DNA of 64,000 bases from Variovorax davisae (GTDB lineage: Bacteria; Pseudomonadota; Gammaproteobacteria; Burkholderiales; Burkholderiaceae_C), in contig NZ_JASZYS010000010.1 in NCBI RefSeq assembly GCF_030316845.1, positions 1-64,000 of the forward strand. The letters are read 5' to 3'. Position numbers and translations under genes: made by a program. Every line of letters starts with the position of its first letter. The stretch's first letter is position 1. Shown here piece by piece: positions 1 through 7,682 of this stretch. The notes beneath the pieces were generated by a model. It did no database searches. It was given only the letters and a program-made list of their open reading frames with translations, and was not told where the DNA came from.

Positions 1-106
1 GCACGGTGGCGATCGCCGCCGTCAGCGTCGTCTTGCCATGGTCCACGTGACCGATCGTGCCCACGTTGACGTGCGGCTTCGTGCGGGTGAATTTTCCTTT
101 TGCCAT
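1..106 (-). CDS. tuf: Elongation factor Tu, N-terminal part (cut by window edge)
   Basis: Only the first 35 codons are inside the window. The translation begins MAKGKFTRTKPHVNVGTIGH and continues into the P-loop region VDHGKTTLTAAIAT, which is the GTP-binding start of EF-Tu. It delivers aminoacyl-tRNA to the ribosome. An AAGGA-type ribosome binding site lies a few bases before the ATG (about 112-117). It follows fusA on the same strand, as in a classical str operon (rpsL-rpsG-fusA-tuf). The rest of the gene is to the left of base 1. Confidence 0.97.
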   Translation of the reverse strand, partial: MAKGKFTRTKPHVNVGTIGHVDHGKTTLTAAIATV

Positions 107-229
107 TTTCTATCCTTGAAAGAGCATGGCCCGTGTGAGGTTTAACGTCTGCACCCTGTTGCTGGTTCTTCCGCCACGGGCAGCGGAAGGCACAGGATCG
201 CAGACGGCGGGGCCCAAGCCCCTGATGTC

Positions 230-2332
230 TTACTTCGAGCGCGAGGCCACGATGGCTTCGGCCACGTTGCGCGGTGCTTCGGAGTAGTGCTTGAATTCCA
301 TCGTGTACGTGGCGCGGCCTTGCGTGGCCGAGCGCAGCGTGGTCGAGTAGCCGAACATTTCCGACAGCGGGACTTCAGCCTTGATGAGCTTGCCGCCGCC
401 GATCATGTCGTCCATGCCCTGCACCATGCCGCGACGCGACGAGAGGTCGCCCATCACGTTGCCGGCGTAGTCTTCGGGCGTTTCGACTTCCACGGCCATC
501 ATCGGCTCGAGGATCACCGGCGAAGCCTTGCGGGCGCCTTCCTTGAAACCGAAGATCGCGGCCATCTTGAACGCCATTTCGTTCGAGTCCACGTCGTGGT
601 ACGAACCGAAGTGCAAGGTGACCTTGACGTCGACGACCGGGTAGCCGGCCAAGACGCCTTGCGTCAGCGCTTCGATCACGCCCTTTTCCACCGCCGGGAT
701 GTACTCGCGCGGCACCACGCCGCCCTTGATCGCGTCGACGAACTCGAAGCCCTTGCCGGCTTCGTTCGGCTCGAGCTTGAGCACCACGTGGCCGTACTGG
801 CCCTTGCCGCCCGACTGGCGCACGAACTTGCCTTCGGCATCTTCGACCGTCTTGCGGATGGTTTCGCGGTAGGCCACCTGCGGCTTGCCGACGTTGGCTT
901 CGACGCCGAACTCGCGCTTCATGCGGTCGACGATGATTTCGAGGTGAAGCTCGCCCATGCCGGAGATGATGGTCTGGCCGGATTCTTCGTCGGAACGCAC
1001 GCGGAACGACGGATCTTCGGAGGCCAGGCGCTGCAGCGCGATGCCCATCTTTTCCTGGTCGGCCTTGGTCTTCGGCTCGACGGCCTGCGAGATCACGGGC
1101 TCCGGGAACTCCATGCGCTCGAGCGTGATGATGGCGTCCGGGTCGCACAGCGTTTCGCCGGTCGTGACGTCCTTCAGGCCCACGCAGGCGGCGATGTCGC
1201 CGGCGCGGATTTCGTCGATTTCGAGGCGTTCGTTGGCGTGCATCTGCACGATACGGCCGATGCGTTCCTTCTTGCCCTTGACCGGGTTGTAGACGGTGTC
1301 GCCCTTGCTCAGCACGCCCGAGTAGACGCGCACGAAGGTCAGCTGGCCGACATACGGGTCGGTCATCAGCTTGAAGGCCAGCGCCGAGAACTTTTCCTCG
1401 TCGGCGGGCTTGCGGCTGGTTTCCTTCTCGTCGTCGTCGGTGCCTTCGACCGGCGGGATGTCCATCGGCGAGGGCATCAGTTCGATCACGGCGTCGAGCA
1501 TGCGCTGCACGCCCTTGTTCTTGAACGCGCTGCCGCACATCATCGGCTGGATCTCGCCGGCGATGGTGCGGGTGCGCAGGCCGAGCGTGATCTCGGCTTC
1601 GGAGAGGTCGCCCTCTTCGAGGTACTTGTTCATGAGCTCTTCCGACGCTTCGGCGGCGCTCTCGACCATCTTCTCGCGCCATTCCTTGGCGGACTCGAGC
1701 AGCTCGGCCGGAATCTCGCGGTAGTCGAACTTCATGCCTTGCGAGGCTTCATCCCAGTAGATGGCCTTCATCTTGCGAAGGTCGACCACGCCCTGGAACT
1801 TGTCTTCGGCACCGATCGGAATCACGATCGGCACGGGGTTGGCCTTCAGGCGGTCGACCATCATCTGGCGCACGCGGAAGAAGTTGGCGCCGATGCGGTC
1901 CATCTTGTTGACGAACGCGAGGCGGGGCACCTGGTACTTGTTGGCCTGGCGCCAGACGGTTTCGGACTGGGGCTGCACGCCGCCGACCGAGTCGTACACC
2001 ATCACGGCACCGTCGAGCACGCGCATCGAGCGCTCGACTTCGATCGTGAAGTCCACGTGGCCCGGGGTGTCGATGATGTTGATGCGGTGCTCGGGCATCG
2101 AGTGGTCCATGCCCTTCCAGAAGCAGGTCACGGCCGCCGAGGTGATCGTGATGCCGCGCTCTTGTTCCTGCTCCATCCAGTCGGTGGTGGCGGCGCCGTC
2201 ATGCACCTCGCCCAGCTTGTGGGTCACGCCGGTGTAGAACAGGATGCGTTCGGTGGTGGTCGTTTTGCCGGCGTCGATGTGCGCCGAGATACCGATGTTG
2301 CGGTAGCGCTCGATGGGGGTCTTGCGTGCCAT
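230..2332 (-). CDS. fusA: Elongation factor G
   Basis: Translation factor GTPase that drives ribosomal translocation and, with RRF, ribosome recycling in the cytosol. The 700-residue product has the usual EF-G length. I chose the ATG at 2332 because it gives the conserved start MARKTPIERYRNIGISAH with the P-loop AHIDAGKTTTTE directly after; an in-frame upstream start would add 12 unrelated residues. DTPGHVDF (G3) and NKMDRIGANF (G4) are visible, then domains II-V, including the ISGMGELHLEI and GQYGHVV segments. It sits between rpsG and tuf on the same strand. The 87-base gap to rpsG holds a strong hairpin listed separately. Confidence 0.98.
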   Translation of the reverse strand: MARKTPIERYRNIGISAHIDAGKTTTTERILFYTGVTHKLGEVHDGAATTDWMEQEQERGITITSAAVTCFWKGMDHSMPEHRINIIDTPGHVDFTIEVERSMRVLDGAVMVYDSVGGVQPQSETVWRQANKYQVPRLAFVNKMDRIGANFFRVRQMMVDRLKANPVPIVIPIGAEDKFQGVVDLRKMKAIYWDEASQGMKFDYREIPAELLESAKEWREKMVESAAEASEELMNKYLEEGDLSEAEITLGLRTRTIAGEIQPMMCGSAFKNKGVQRMLDAVIELMPSPMDIPPVEGTDDDEKETSRKPADEEKFSALAFKLMTDPYVGQLTFVRVYSGVLSKGDTVYNPVKGKKERIGRIVQMHANERLEIDEIRAGDIAACVGLKDVTTGETLCDPDAIITLERMEFPEPVISQAVEPKTKADQEKMGIALQRLASEDPSFRVRSDEESGQTIISGMGELHLEIIVDRMKREFGVEANVGKPQVAYRETIRKTVEDAEGKFVRQSGGKGQYGHVVLKLEPNEAGKGFEFVDAIKGGVVPREYIPAVEKGVIEALTQGVLAGYPVVDVKVTLHFGSYHDVDSNEMAFKMAAIFGFKEGARKASPVILEPMMAVEVETPEDYAGNVMGDLSSRRGMVQGMDDMIGGGKLIKAEVPLSEMFGYSTTLRSATQGRATYTMEFKHYSEAPRNVAEAIVASRSK

Positions 2333-2356
2333 GAAATTTACTCCGTTAACGGATGA

Positions 2357-2389
2357 AAGCCCGCCCACCGCTCTCGGTGGGTCGGGCTT
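2357..2389 (-). other. Intercistronic hairpin between rpsG and fusA
   Basis: Bases 2357-2370 and 2375-2389 form a long GC-rich inverted repeat (arms of about 14 bases with one unpaired base) around a CTCT loop. Read on the minus strand it is followed by a short T-run (CTTTC), so it could act as a weak terminator or as a processing or attenuation element that lowers fusA-tuf expression relative to rpsL-rpsG. It ends about 25 bases upstream of the fusA start codon. The structure is seen in the sequence; the role is inferred. Confidence 0.5.
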
Positions 2390-2419
2390 CCAGCCTGTCT
2401 GATTTGGGGGGAACGACTC

Positions 2420-2893
2420 TTAGAAGCGGAAGTGGCTGAAGGCCTTGTTGGCCTCGGCCATGCGGTGCACTTCGTCGCGCTTCTTCATGGCGCCGCCACG
2501 ACCTTCCGTGGCTTCCATGAGTTCGTTGGCCAGACGCAGGGCCATCGACTTTTCGCCGCGCTTGCGGGCGGCTTCCTTGATCCAGCGCATCGACAGCGCC
2601 AGACGACGGACCGGGCGGACTTCGACCGGCACCTGGTAGTTCGCACCGCCGACGCGGCGCGACTTCACTTCGACCATCGGCTTCACGTTGTTGATGGCGA
2701 TGGTGAAGGCTTCCAGCGGGTCCTTGCCCGGGTTCTTCTTCTCGATCTGGTCGAGCGCACCGTAGATGATGCGCTCGGCGATCGCCTTCTTGCCGCCTTC
2801 CATGATCACGTTCATGAACTTCGACAGCTCGACATTGCCGTACTTGGGATCCGGCAGGATTTCACGTTTGGGGACTTCGCGACGACGTGGCAT
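2420..2893 (-). CDS. rpsG: 30S ribosomal protein S7
   Basis: S7 is a primary 16S rRNA-binding protein that organises the head of the small subunit and contacts the E-site tRNA. The 157-residue product starts MPRRREVPKREILPDPKYG and has the family's length, with the conserved segments KFMNVIMEGGKKAIAE and RRVGGANYQVPVEVRPVRR. It lies between rpsL and fusA on the minus strand. In enterobacteria S7 represses its own operon by binding the rpsL-rpsG spacer; the 147-base spacer here (2894-3040) could hold such a site, but I did not identify a matching structure. Confidence 0.98.
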   Translation of the reverse strand: MPRRREVPKREILPDPKYGNVELSKFMNVIMEGGKKAIAERIIYGALDQIEKKNPGKDPLEAFTIAINNVKPMVEVKSRRVGGANYQVPVEVRPVRRLALSMRWIKEAARKRGEKSMALRLANELMEATEGRGGAMKKRDEVHRMAEANKAFSHFRF

Positions 2894-3040
2894 GTTACTA
2901 ACCTCTTTGCTTCAGTTGGCGCCTTTTCAGACACCGCGAGAGCCAACAAGAACTCTCACTTACTCGACCCAATATCGGGTCACTTCGTTCGATGCGCCGG
3001 CCAGGGCACCCGAACACCGCTGAATGGAATACAGAAAGCC

Positions 3041-3418
3041 TTAGGCCTTCTTCGGGCGCTTCGCGCCGTACTTGGAACGCGACTGCTTGCGGTCTTTCAC
3101 GCCTTGCAAGTCGAGCGAACCGCGCACGATGTGGTAGCGAACACCGGGCAAGTCCTTGACACGACCGCCGCGAACCAGCACGACGCTGTGTTCCTGCAGG
3201 TTGTGGCCTTCGCCGCCGATGTAGGAAATGACTTCGAAGCCGTTGGTCAGGCGCACCTTGGCGACCTTACGCAGCGCCGAGTTCGGCTTTTTCGGGGTCG
3301 TGGTGTAGACCCGGGTGCAGACACCGCGACGTTGCGGCGAGTTCTGCATGGCAGGGCTCTTCGAATTGATCTTTTCGACCGTCCGACCCTGACGCACCAG
3401 TTGATTGATGGTTGGCAT
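3041..3418 (-). CDS. rpsL: 30S ribosomal protein S12
   Basis: S12 sits at the decoding centre and affects translational fidelity; mutations in its two conserved loops give streptomycin resistance in other bacteria. The 125-residue product begins MPTINQLVRQGRTVEKINSK, and I chose the ATG at 3418 on that basis. The loops TTPKKPNSALRKVAKVRL and GGRVKDLPGVRYHIVRG carry lysines at the usual resistance positions, so the gene looks wild type (streptomycin sensitive) by eye. It is the first gene of the str operon part in this window. Bases 3419-3590 upstream should contain the operon promoter, which I could not assign clearly. Confidence 0.98.
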   Translation of the reverse strand: MPTINQLVRQGRTVEKINSKSPAMQNSPQRRGVCTRVYTTTPKKPNSALRKVAKVRLTNGFEVISYIGGEGHNLQEHSVVLVRGGRVKDLPGVRYHIVRGSLDLQGVKDRKQSRSKYGAKRPKKA

Positions 3419-3590
3419 GAATGAAATAAGTCCCAAAACTGCCCCCGAAGGCCCTAGGCGTGAACCGGCCCGGACGGGGGAACGACCAGAAGTTGGCCGA
3501 AAACGTGAATCCCTTCGGAATTTCCGAAAAGCCCGCGAGTATAGCACTGGCCCGGGCGCTTGCCCACCCCGGGCCGCGTCGCGGCCGTGG

Positions 3591-4760
3591 CTACTTGATC
3601 CAGAGGCGCACGGCGTCCCAGGCCCGGCCCAGGACACCGGCTTGCTGCACGGCGTCGAGCGCCACCAGCGGCACCTCGGCCACCGGCTCGTCGCCCAGCG
3701 TGACCTTCAGCATGCCGATCGGCTGGAACTTGGTGAAAGGCGCGACCAGCGGGTCGGGCCGGACCACCTGGGTCTTGATCTTGGCGGCCGCGCCGGCCGG
3801 GACGGCGACCACGATGGCGTCGGGGCGGCCCAGCTTGACGGTGTTTTCGTTGCCTTTCCAGACCGGGGGCGTCGCCACCGCCTGGTTGGCGTCGAACAGG
3901 CGGACCGCGTCGAAAGCCGTGTACCCCCAGTTCAGCAGCTTCTGCGACTCGTTGGCGCGCGCGTTCTCGCTGGCCGTGCCCAGCACGATCGACAGCAGGC
4001 GGCGGCCGCCCGTCAGGTTCGGGAAATCGCGCTTGGCGGTGACGACCATGCCGTAGCCGGCGGCCTGGGTGTGGCCGGTCTTGAGGCCGTCGACGGTCGG
4101 GTCGCGGAACAGCAGCAGATTGCGGTTGGTCTCGTTGGTCGAGGGCGTGCCCGGGAAGCGGTACTTCTTGATCGCGTAGTAGTGCAGGTACTCGGGGAAG
4201 TCGCGCATCAGGCGGGTCGCCAGGATGCCCAGGTCGCGCGCGGTGGTGGCGTGGCCGGGCTCGGCCAGGCCTTCGGGGTTCTTGTAGCTCGTGTTCTTCA
4301 TGCCGAGGGCCTTGGCCTGCTCGTTCATGAGTTCGACGAAGTGCTCCACCGTGCCGCCCACGCCTTCGGCCAGCGCCACCGTGGCGTCGTTGCCCGACTG
4401 CACGATCAGGCCCTTGATCAGGTCCTCGACCGGAACCTGCATCTTCGGGTCGATGAACATCCGCGCGCCGGGCATCTTCCAGGCCCGCACGCTGACCGGC
4501 AGGGTCTGCGTCAGGGTGATCTTCCTGGCCCGCAGCGCATCGAAGACCAGATAGGCCGACATCAGCTTGGTCAGCGACGCCGGCTCGACGGCGGCGTCGA
4601 TGTCTTTCTGGGCCAGCGTCTGGTTGGCCGTGACATCGATCAGCAGGAAGCTGCGGGCCGCCACCTCGGGCGGCGTCGGCACCTGGGCCCCGGCGGCAAG
4701 AGACAAAAATGCGGCAGCGGCCACTGCGAACGCGCGCAGCGCTTCGACGAAACGATTCAT
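3591..4760 (-). CDS. dacA: D-alanyl-D-alanine carboxypeptidase (PBP5/6 family)
   Basis: Periplasmic low-molecular-weight penicillin-binding protein that removes the terminal D-Ala from peptidoglycan stem peptides. The 389-residue product has an N-terminal signal peptide (hydrophobic residues about 8-25). All three serine peptidase S11 motifs are present: SLTK (Ser62, Lys65), SGN (122-124) and KTG (227-229). The C-terminal part matches the beta-rich PBP5 C domain, and the protein ends in a hydrophobic/amphipathic stretch that may anchor it to the membrane (AWDAVRLWIK). It is followed after 10 bases on the same strand side by the small hydrolase gene at 4771. The exact paralog name (dacA or dacC) is not certain. 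Confidence 0.93.
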   Translation of the reverse strand: MNRFVEALRAFAVAAAAFLSLAAGAQVPTPPEVAARSFLLIDVTANQTLAQKDIDAAVEPASLTKLMSAYLVFDALRARKITLTQTLPVSVRAWKMPGARMFIDPKMQVPVEDLIKGLIVQSGNDATVALAEGVGGTVEHFVELMNEQAKALGMKNTSYKNPEGLAEPGHATTARDLGILATRLMRDFPEYLHYYAIKKYRFPGTPSTNETNRNLLLFRDPTVDGLKTGHTQAAGYGMVVTAKRDFPNLTGGRRLLSIVLGTASENARANESQKLLNWGYTAFDAVRLFDANQAVATPPVWKGNENTVKLGRPDAIVVAVPAGAAAKIKTQVVRPDPLVAPFTKFQPIGMLKVTLGDEPVAEVPLVALDAVQQAGVLGRAWDAVRLWIK

Positions 4761-4770
4761 GGGGGTGCGG

Positions 4771-5403
4771 CTAGCCCGCGCGCAGGTGGCGGACGACCAG
4801 ATTCTTGAGCAGCGGCAATTGTCCGTGAAAGAAATGGCCGCCCCCGGGAACGACTGTGACAGGAAGTGACTGCGGCCGCGCCCAGTCCATGACGGCGGCC
4901 AGCGGCACCGTGTCGTCCTGCTCGCCGTGCACCACCAGCGCGCGCTCGTGGGCCGCGGGCGGCAAGCTCGCCACCGCGAAGCGGGAGGCCGCCGTTCCGA
5001 CCAGCACCACCTGGCGGATCTCGCGCGCCGCCCAGAGCCGGTCGATGGTGCAGCTGGCGACGAAGGCGCCGAAGGAAAAGCCGGCGATCGCCAGCGGCCC
5101 CTCGGGCGCCAGCTGCGCGACCACCTCGCGCATGTCCTCGCATTCGCCGCGCCCTTCGTCGTGCACGCCCTCGCTGGCGCCGACGCCGCGGAAATTGAAG
5201 CGCACCGCGGTCCAGCCGCAGCCGACGAAGGCGCGCGCCAGGGTCTGGACGACCTTGTTGTCCATGGTGCCGCCGAACAGCGGATGGGGATGGGCGATCA
5301 CCGCCACCCCCAGCGCCGGCGTACCGTCGGCGGCACGGTCGCGCAGCACCTCGATGGCGCCGGCGGCGCCCTGGATGCGGAGCTTCTCGGTCTGCGAATT
5401 CAT
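4771..5403 (-). CDS. Alpha/beta hydrolase, small KANL3/Tex30-like family
   Basis: A 210-residue alpha/beta-hydrolase-fold protein of unknown substrate. Visible features are the HPHPLFGGTMDNKVV segment near the N-terminus, RFNFRGVGASEG, the nucleophile elbow GFSFG (Ser), HGEQDDTVPL (probable acid) and PGGGHFFHG (probable catalytic His). This is the pattern of the short hydrolases often annotated as dienelactone-hydrolase-like, but the nucleophile is Ser rather than Cys. Its stop is 14 bases after the start side of the PBP gene in transcription order reversed: the order of transcription is ferredoxin (5770), this gene, then the carboxypeptidase. The start ATG at 5403 lies 13 bases after the ferredoxin stop, so co-transcription is likely. 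Confidence 0.8.
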   Translation of the reverse strand: MNSQTEKLRIQGAAGAIEVLRDRAADGTPALGVAVIAHPHPLFGGTMDNKVVQTLARAFVGCGWTAVRFNFRGVGASEGVHDEGRGECEDMREVVAQLAPEGPLAIAGFSFGAFVASCTIDRLWAAREIRQVVLVGTAASRFAVASLPPAAHERALVVHGEQDDTVPLAAVMDWARPQSLPVTVVPGGGHFFHGQLPLLKNLVVRHLRAG

Positions 5404-5416
5404 GCCCGACCGCCCC

Positions 5417-5770
5417 TCAGCGCCCGACGTCGGGCGCGAGCAGCAGCCGCTCGACCACTTGGCCGTTCTTCAGGTGCGACTCGACGATCTCGTCGATGTC
5501 GTCGGCATCGAAGAAGGTGTACCAGACCGCCTCCGGATAGACCACCGCGACCGGGCCGCCCGCGCAGCGGTCCAGGCAGCCGGCCTTGTTGACCCGGACC
5601 TTGCCCGGCCCGGCCAGGCCGGCCTCCTTGACGCGCGACTTGCAGCGGTCGAAACCGGCCTGCGCCTCGTGCTTGGAGCAGGAGTCCTCGCCGCCCTTGC
5701 GTTCGTTCAGGCAGAAGAAGATGTGGCGGCCGTAGTAACCCGCCGGCGGGGGAGTGCTGGAACTCGACAT
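5417..5770 (-). CDS. (2Fe-2S) thioredoxin-like ferredoxin
   Basis: A 117-residue protein of the thioredoxin-like 2Fe-2S ferredoxin family (Aquifex Fd / NuoE-like fold). Four cysteines are placed as expected: one in FFCLNERKGG, CSKHEAQ/RCKS nearby, and NKAGCLDRCAGGPVAVVYPE, where the GCLDRC pair is the hallmark. The C-terminal YTFFDADDIDEIVESHL is also typical. Electron partner unknown. Located upstream of, and probably co-transcribed with, the small hydrolase gene. Confidence 0.85.
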   Translation of the reverse strand: MSSSSTPPPAGYYGRHIFFCLNERKGGEDSCSKHEAQAGFDRCKSRVKEAGLAGPGKVRVNKAGCLDRCAGGPVAVVYPEAVWYTFFDADDIDEIVESHLKNGQVVERLLLAPDVGR

Positions 5771-5779
5771 CGCTCGATT

Positions 5780-6901
5780 CTATGGAGCCGGCGCCCCCGG
5801 TGCGCGGCGCGAGAGAACAGCCAGCACGTAAGCGAGGGTTGCAAACGGCCAGAGCCATCCCACCCACTGCGCCAGCCCGTGGAAGCGGATGAAGCGCCCC
5901 TGCTCCCAGGTCGCCAGCGTCTGGGCGAAATAGGCGCTCTCGGGCGCCTGGTTCAGCAGGCTCAGGTGCACCACCAGCGCGATCAGCAGCAGGGCCGCGC
6001 AAAGCCGGCGCGGCGCGCCGAGCAGCAGCACGCCGACGATCAGGGCTGCCGCGATCCCGACCTGGACCGGCAGGCTCAGCCAGGCCCAGGCGTGCGGGGG
6101 CCCGTAGCTCAGGGACGCCGACAGCGCCGAGGCCGCCACCCCGGCCAGCAGGATCGAGGGCAGCAGGATCGCCCGCCGGGCGACCGAGCGCGTGATCAGG
6201 AAGCCGAGCAGGCAGGGCACCAGCGCGCCCAGCATCACGCACAGCAGCTCGACCCCCGGCACCAGCGGCTCGAGCTCGAACTGGCGCACCGGCATCCACT
6301 CGATGAAGGGCGTGTCGACCAGCCAGTCGGCGATGGCGGCCTCGAGCCGCTCGAACACCTGGCCCAGGCCGAAGCTGACCGCGGCCGGAAACAGCAGCGC
6401 GACCGGCCACAGTGCCAGCAGCACCAGGCCGCCGCGCGAATCCTCGACGAACCAGTTGGAGCGGGTCCGATGCCAGTGCGCCACGGCGCCGAAGCGCTCG
6501 AGCGCCGCCGCCGTCACCGCACCGGCCAGAGCGCCGGCGATGTTGAGCCCGAGGTCGACATTGGACGGAATGCGCGCCGGCAGGTAGCTCTGCAGCGTTT
6601 CCATGGCGAACGAGATCGCCGCCCCGACCGCGGTGGCCCGCAGCACCGCACCCACGGCGCCGGTGCCCGGCCGGTTGCGGATCACCGCGATCGCGGCCAG
6701 GAAGCCCAGCGGCATGTAGCCGACGACGTTGATGCCGAAGTCGAAGGCGGTCCAGTACTTGGGCCAGGGCGCCGCCAGGTAGGCCCAGGGCCCGATGCCC
6801 TGGTCGCGCCAGTCGGAGAAGGGGTAGAGGCTAGCGTAGACGATCAGCGCCGCATAGGCGAGCGCCAGGGGCAAGGCAACGGACTTGTGCGGGGTGGCCA
6901 C
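5780..6901 (-). CDS. VanZ-like integral membrane protein
   Basis: Membrane protein of about 373 residues with the VanZ-like N-terminal signature: a first membrane helix ending ASLYPFSDWRDQG, then FDFGINVVGYMPLGFLAA and SFAMETLQSYLPAR(I)PSNVDLGLN. Further hydrophobic helices follow to about residue 370. Function in most bacteria is unknown; VanZ gives low-level teicoplanin resistance in enterococci, but that role should not be assumed here. There is no ATG near the conserved start; I chose GTG at 6901, five bases after the hemJ stop, so the start is uncertain. It ends 9 bases before the ferredoxin gene start region, suggesting an operon with hemJ upstream. Confidence 0.8.
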   Translation of the reverse strand: MATPHKSVALPLALAYAALIVYASLYPFSDWRDQGIGPWAYLAAPWPKYWTAFDFGINVVGYMPLGFLAAIAVIRNRPGTGAVGAVLRATAVGAAISFAMETLQSYLPARIPSNVDLGLNIAGALAGAVTAAALERFGAVAHWHRTRSNWFVEDSRGGLVLLALWPVALLFPAAVSFGLGQVFERLEAAIADWLVDTPFIEWMPVRQFELEPLVPGVELLCVMLGALVPCLLGFLITRSVARRAILLPSILLAGVAASALSASLSYGPPHAWAWLSLPVQVGIAAALIVGVLLLGAPRRLCAALLLIALVVHLSLLNQAPESAYFAQTLATWEQGRFIRFHGLAQWVGWLWPFATLAYVLAVLSRRAPGAPAP

Positions 6902-6906
6902 CGAAC

Positions 6907-7335
6907 TCAGAACGGCTTGACGACCACCAGGATCACGATCCCCAGCAGCAGCAGCACCGGCAGCTCGTTGAACCAGCGGTAGAAGCGGTGGCTGCGGCGG
7001 TCGGTGCCGGCGACGAAGCGGCGCAGCAACACGCCGCAGCCGTGGTGGTAGCCCAGCACCACCACCACCAGGGCCAGCTTGGCATGCATCCAGCCGTTGC
7101 CCGGTCCGCGCCCGATGCCGTAGCCGAGCCACAGCCAGAGGCCGAACCCGAGCGCCGGCAACGCCAGCAAGGTGGTGAAGCGGAACAACTTGCGCGCCAT
7201 CAGCAGCAGCCGGCTGCGCTCGGCGACCGATTCGGGCGCCACCAGCGCCAAGTTGACGAAGATCCGCGGCAGGTAGAACAGGCCGGCGAACCAGCTGGCG
7301 ATGAAGACGATGTGCAGCGATTTGACCCAGAGCAT
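6907..7335 (-). CDS. hemJ: Protoporphyrinogen IX oxidase HemJ (CopD/UPF0093 family)
   Basis: A 142-residue four-helix inner-membrane protein beginning MLWVKSLHIVFIASWFAGLF. HemJ catalyses oxidation of protoporphyrinogen IX to protoporphyrin IX in many Gram-negatives that lack HemG and HemY. The conserved His8, the Arg24 of YLPRIFV and the lysine in GWMHAKLALVV fit the family. The divergent neighbour is hemB, another haem-synthesis gene, which supports the assignment over a generic CopD label. Bases 7396-7534 upstream carry a promoter and a strong terminator on this same strand, so hemJ may be under leader control (see that entry). Confidence 0.85.
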   Translation of the reverse strand: MLWVKSLHIVFIASWFAGLFYLPRIFVNLALVAPESVAERSRLLLMARKLFRFTTLLALPALGFGLWLWLGYGIGRGPGNGWMHAKLALVVVVLGYHHGCGVLLRRFVAGTDRRSHRFYRWFNELPVLLLLGIVILVVVKPF

Positions 7336-7395
7336 GGCGGCAGTTTAGTGGTCGCGTTTCGCCGCGTGGCCGCGGCCCTCCGCAGGCGGACGCGC

Positions 7396-7427
7396 AAAAA
7401 AAAGCCCGACGTCAAAACGTCGGGCTT
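7396..7427 (-). terminator. Intrinsic terminator, minus strand
   Basis: Perfect 11-bp inverted repeat AAGCCCGACGT / ACGTCGGGCTT (7402-7412 and 7417-7427) with a 4-base loop, followed on the minus strand by a run of eight T residues. It lies 60 bases before the hemJ start codon, so it would stop the transcript from the promoter at 7506-7534 before hemJ unless antiterminated. Confidence 0.85.
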
Positions 7428-7499
7428 GGGAAGCCCTTTTGCTGTCACACATCAAGGCACCCGCTCAGGGAGGAAAAGCGGGGGGCAGCAAGCCGCCCA
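7396..7499 (-). ncRNA. Candidate small RNA or hemJ leader attenuator
   Basis: The 347-base gap between hemJ and hemB contains a complete-looking minus-strand transcription unit of about 104 bases: a sigma70-type promoter (7506-7534), structured RNA, and an intrinsic terminator (7396-7427). In the RNA, bases 7482-7477 and 7465-7460 form a 6-bp stem (CCCGCU/AGCGGG) that presents an 11-base pyrimidine-rich loop UUUCCUCCCUG, complementary to Shine-Dalgarno sequences. A second hairpin, GGGCUU-ccc-AAGCCC (7436-7422), overlaps the left arm of the terminator and would compete with it, as in an attenuator. The unit is 60 bases upstream of hemJ. Either a trans-acting sRNA or a hemJ 5' leader is possible. 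Structure is seen; function is inferred. Confidence 0.55.
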
Positions 7500-7505
7500 A
7501 GACAG

Positions 7506-7534
7506 AATTTAACAAAGGCAAAACAACCTATCAA
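7506..7534 (-). promoter_or_regulatory. Sigma70-type promoter for the RNA unit upstream of hemJ
   Basis: On the minus strand a -35 box TTGATA (7534-7529) and a -10 box TAAATT (7511-7506) are separated by exactly 17 bases. Transcription would start near 7499. Both hexamers differ from consensus at two positions (TTGACA, TATAAT) or fewer. Confidence 0.55.
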
Positions 7535-7682
7535 GCAAGGATTGCCATTTTTTTGAACTTATGGCTGAAAGCCTTAGTACAAACAGGCTCGTTATTGACT
7601 GGTTATAAACAGAAACAGACAGCGGCCCCCGCCAACGCGCCCTCTTCCGGCCGCGGCGCGCGCTTGGGGCACAATTTTCGCC

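Noticed and set aside
287..2356. Long open reading frame opposite to fusA
   Set aside because: Shadow of the fusA codons on the other strand; His/Arg/Ala-rich translation, no recognisable domain.
7440..7682. tRNA gene or riboswitch in the gap before hemB
   Set aside because: No cloverleaf, no CCA end and no known riboswitch core could be recognised.
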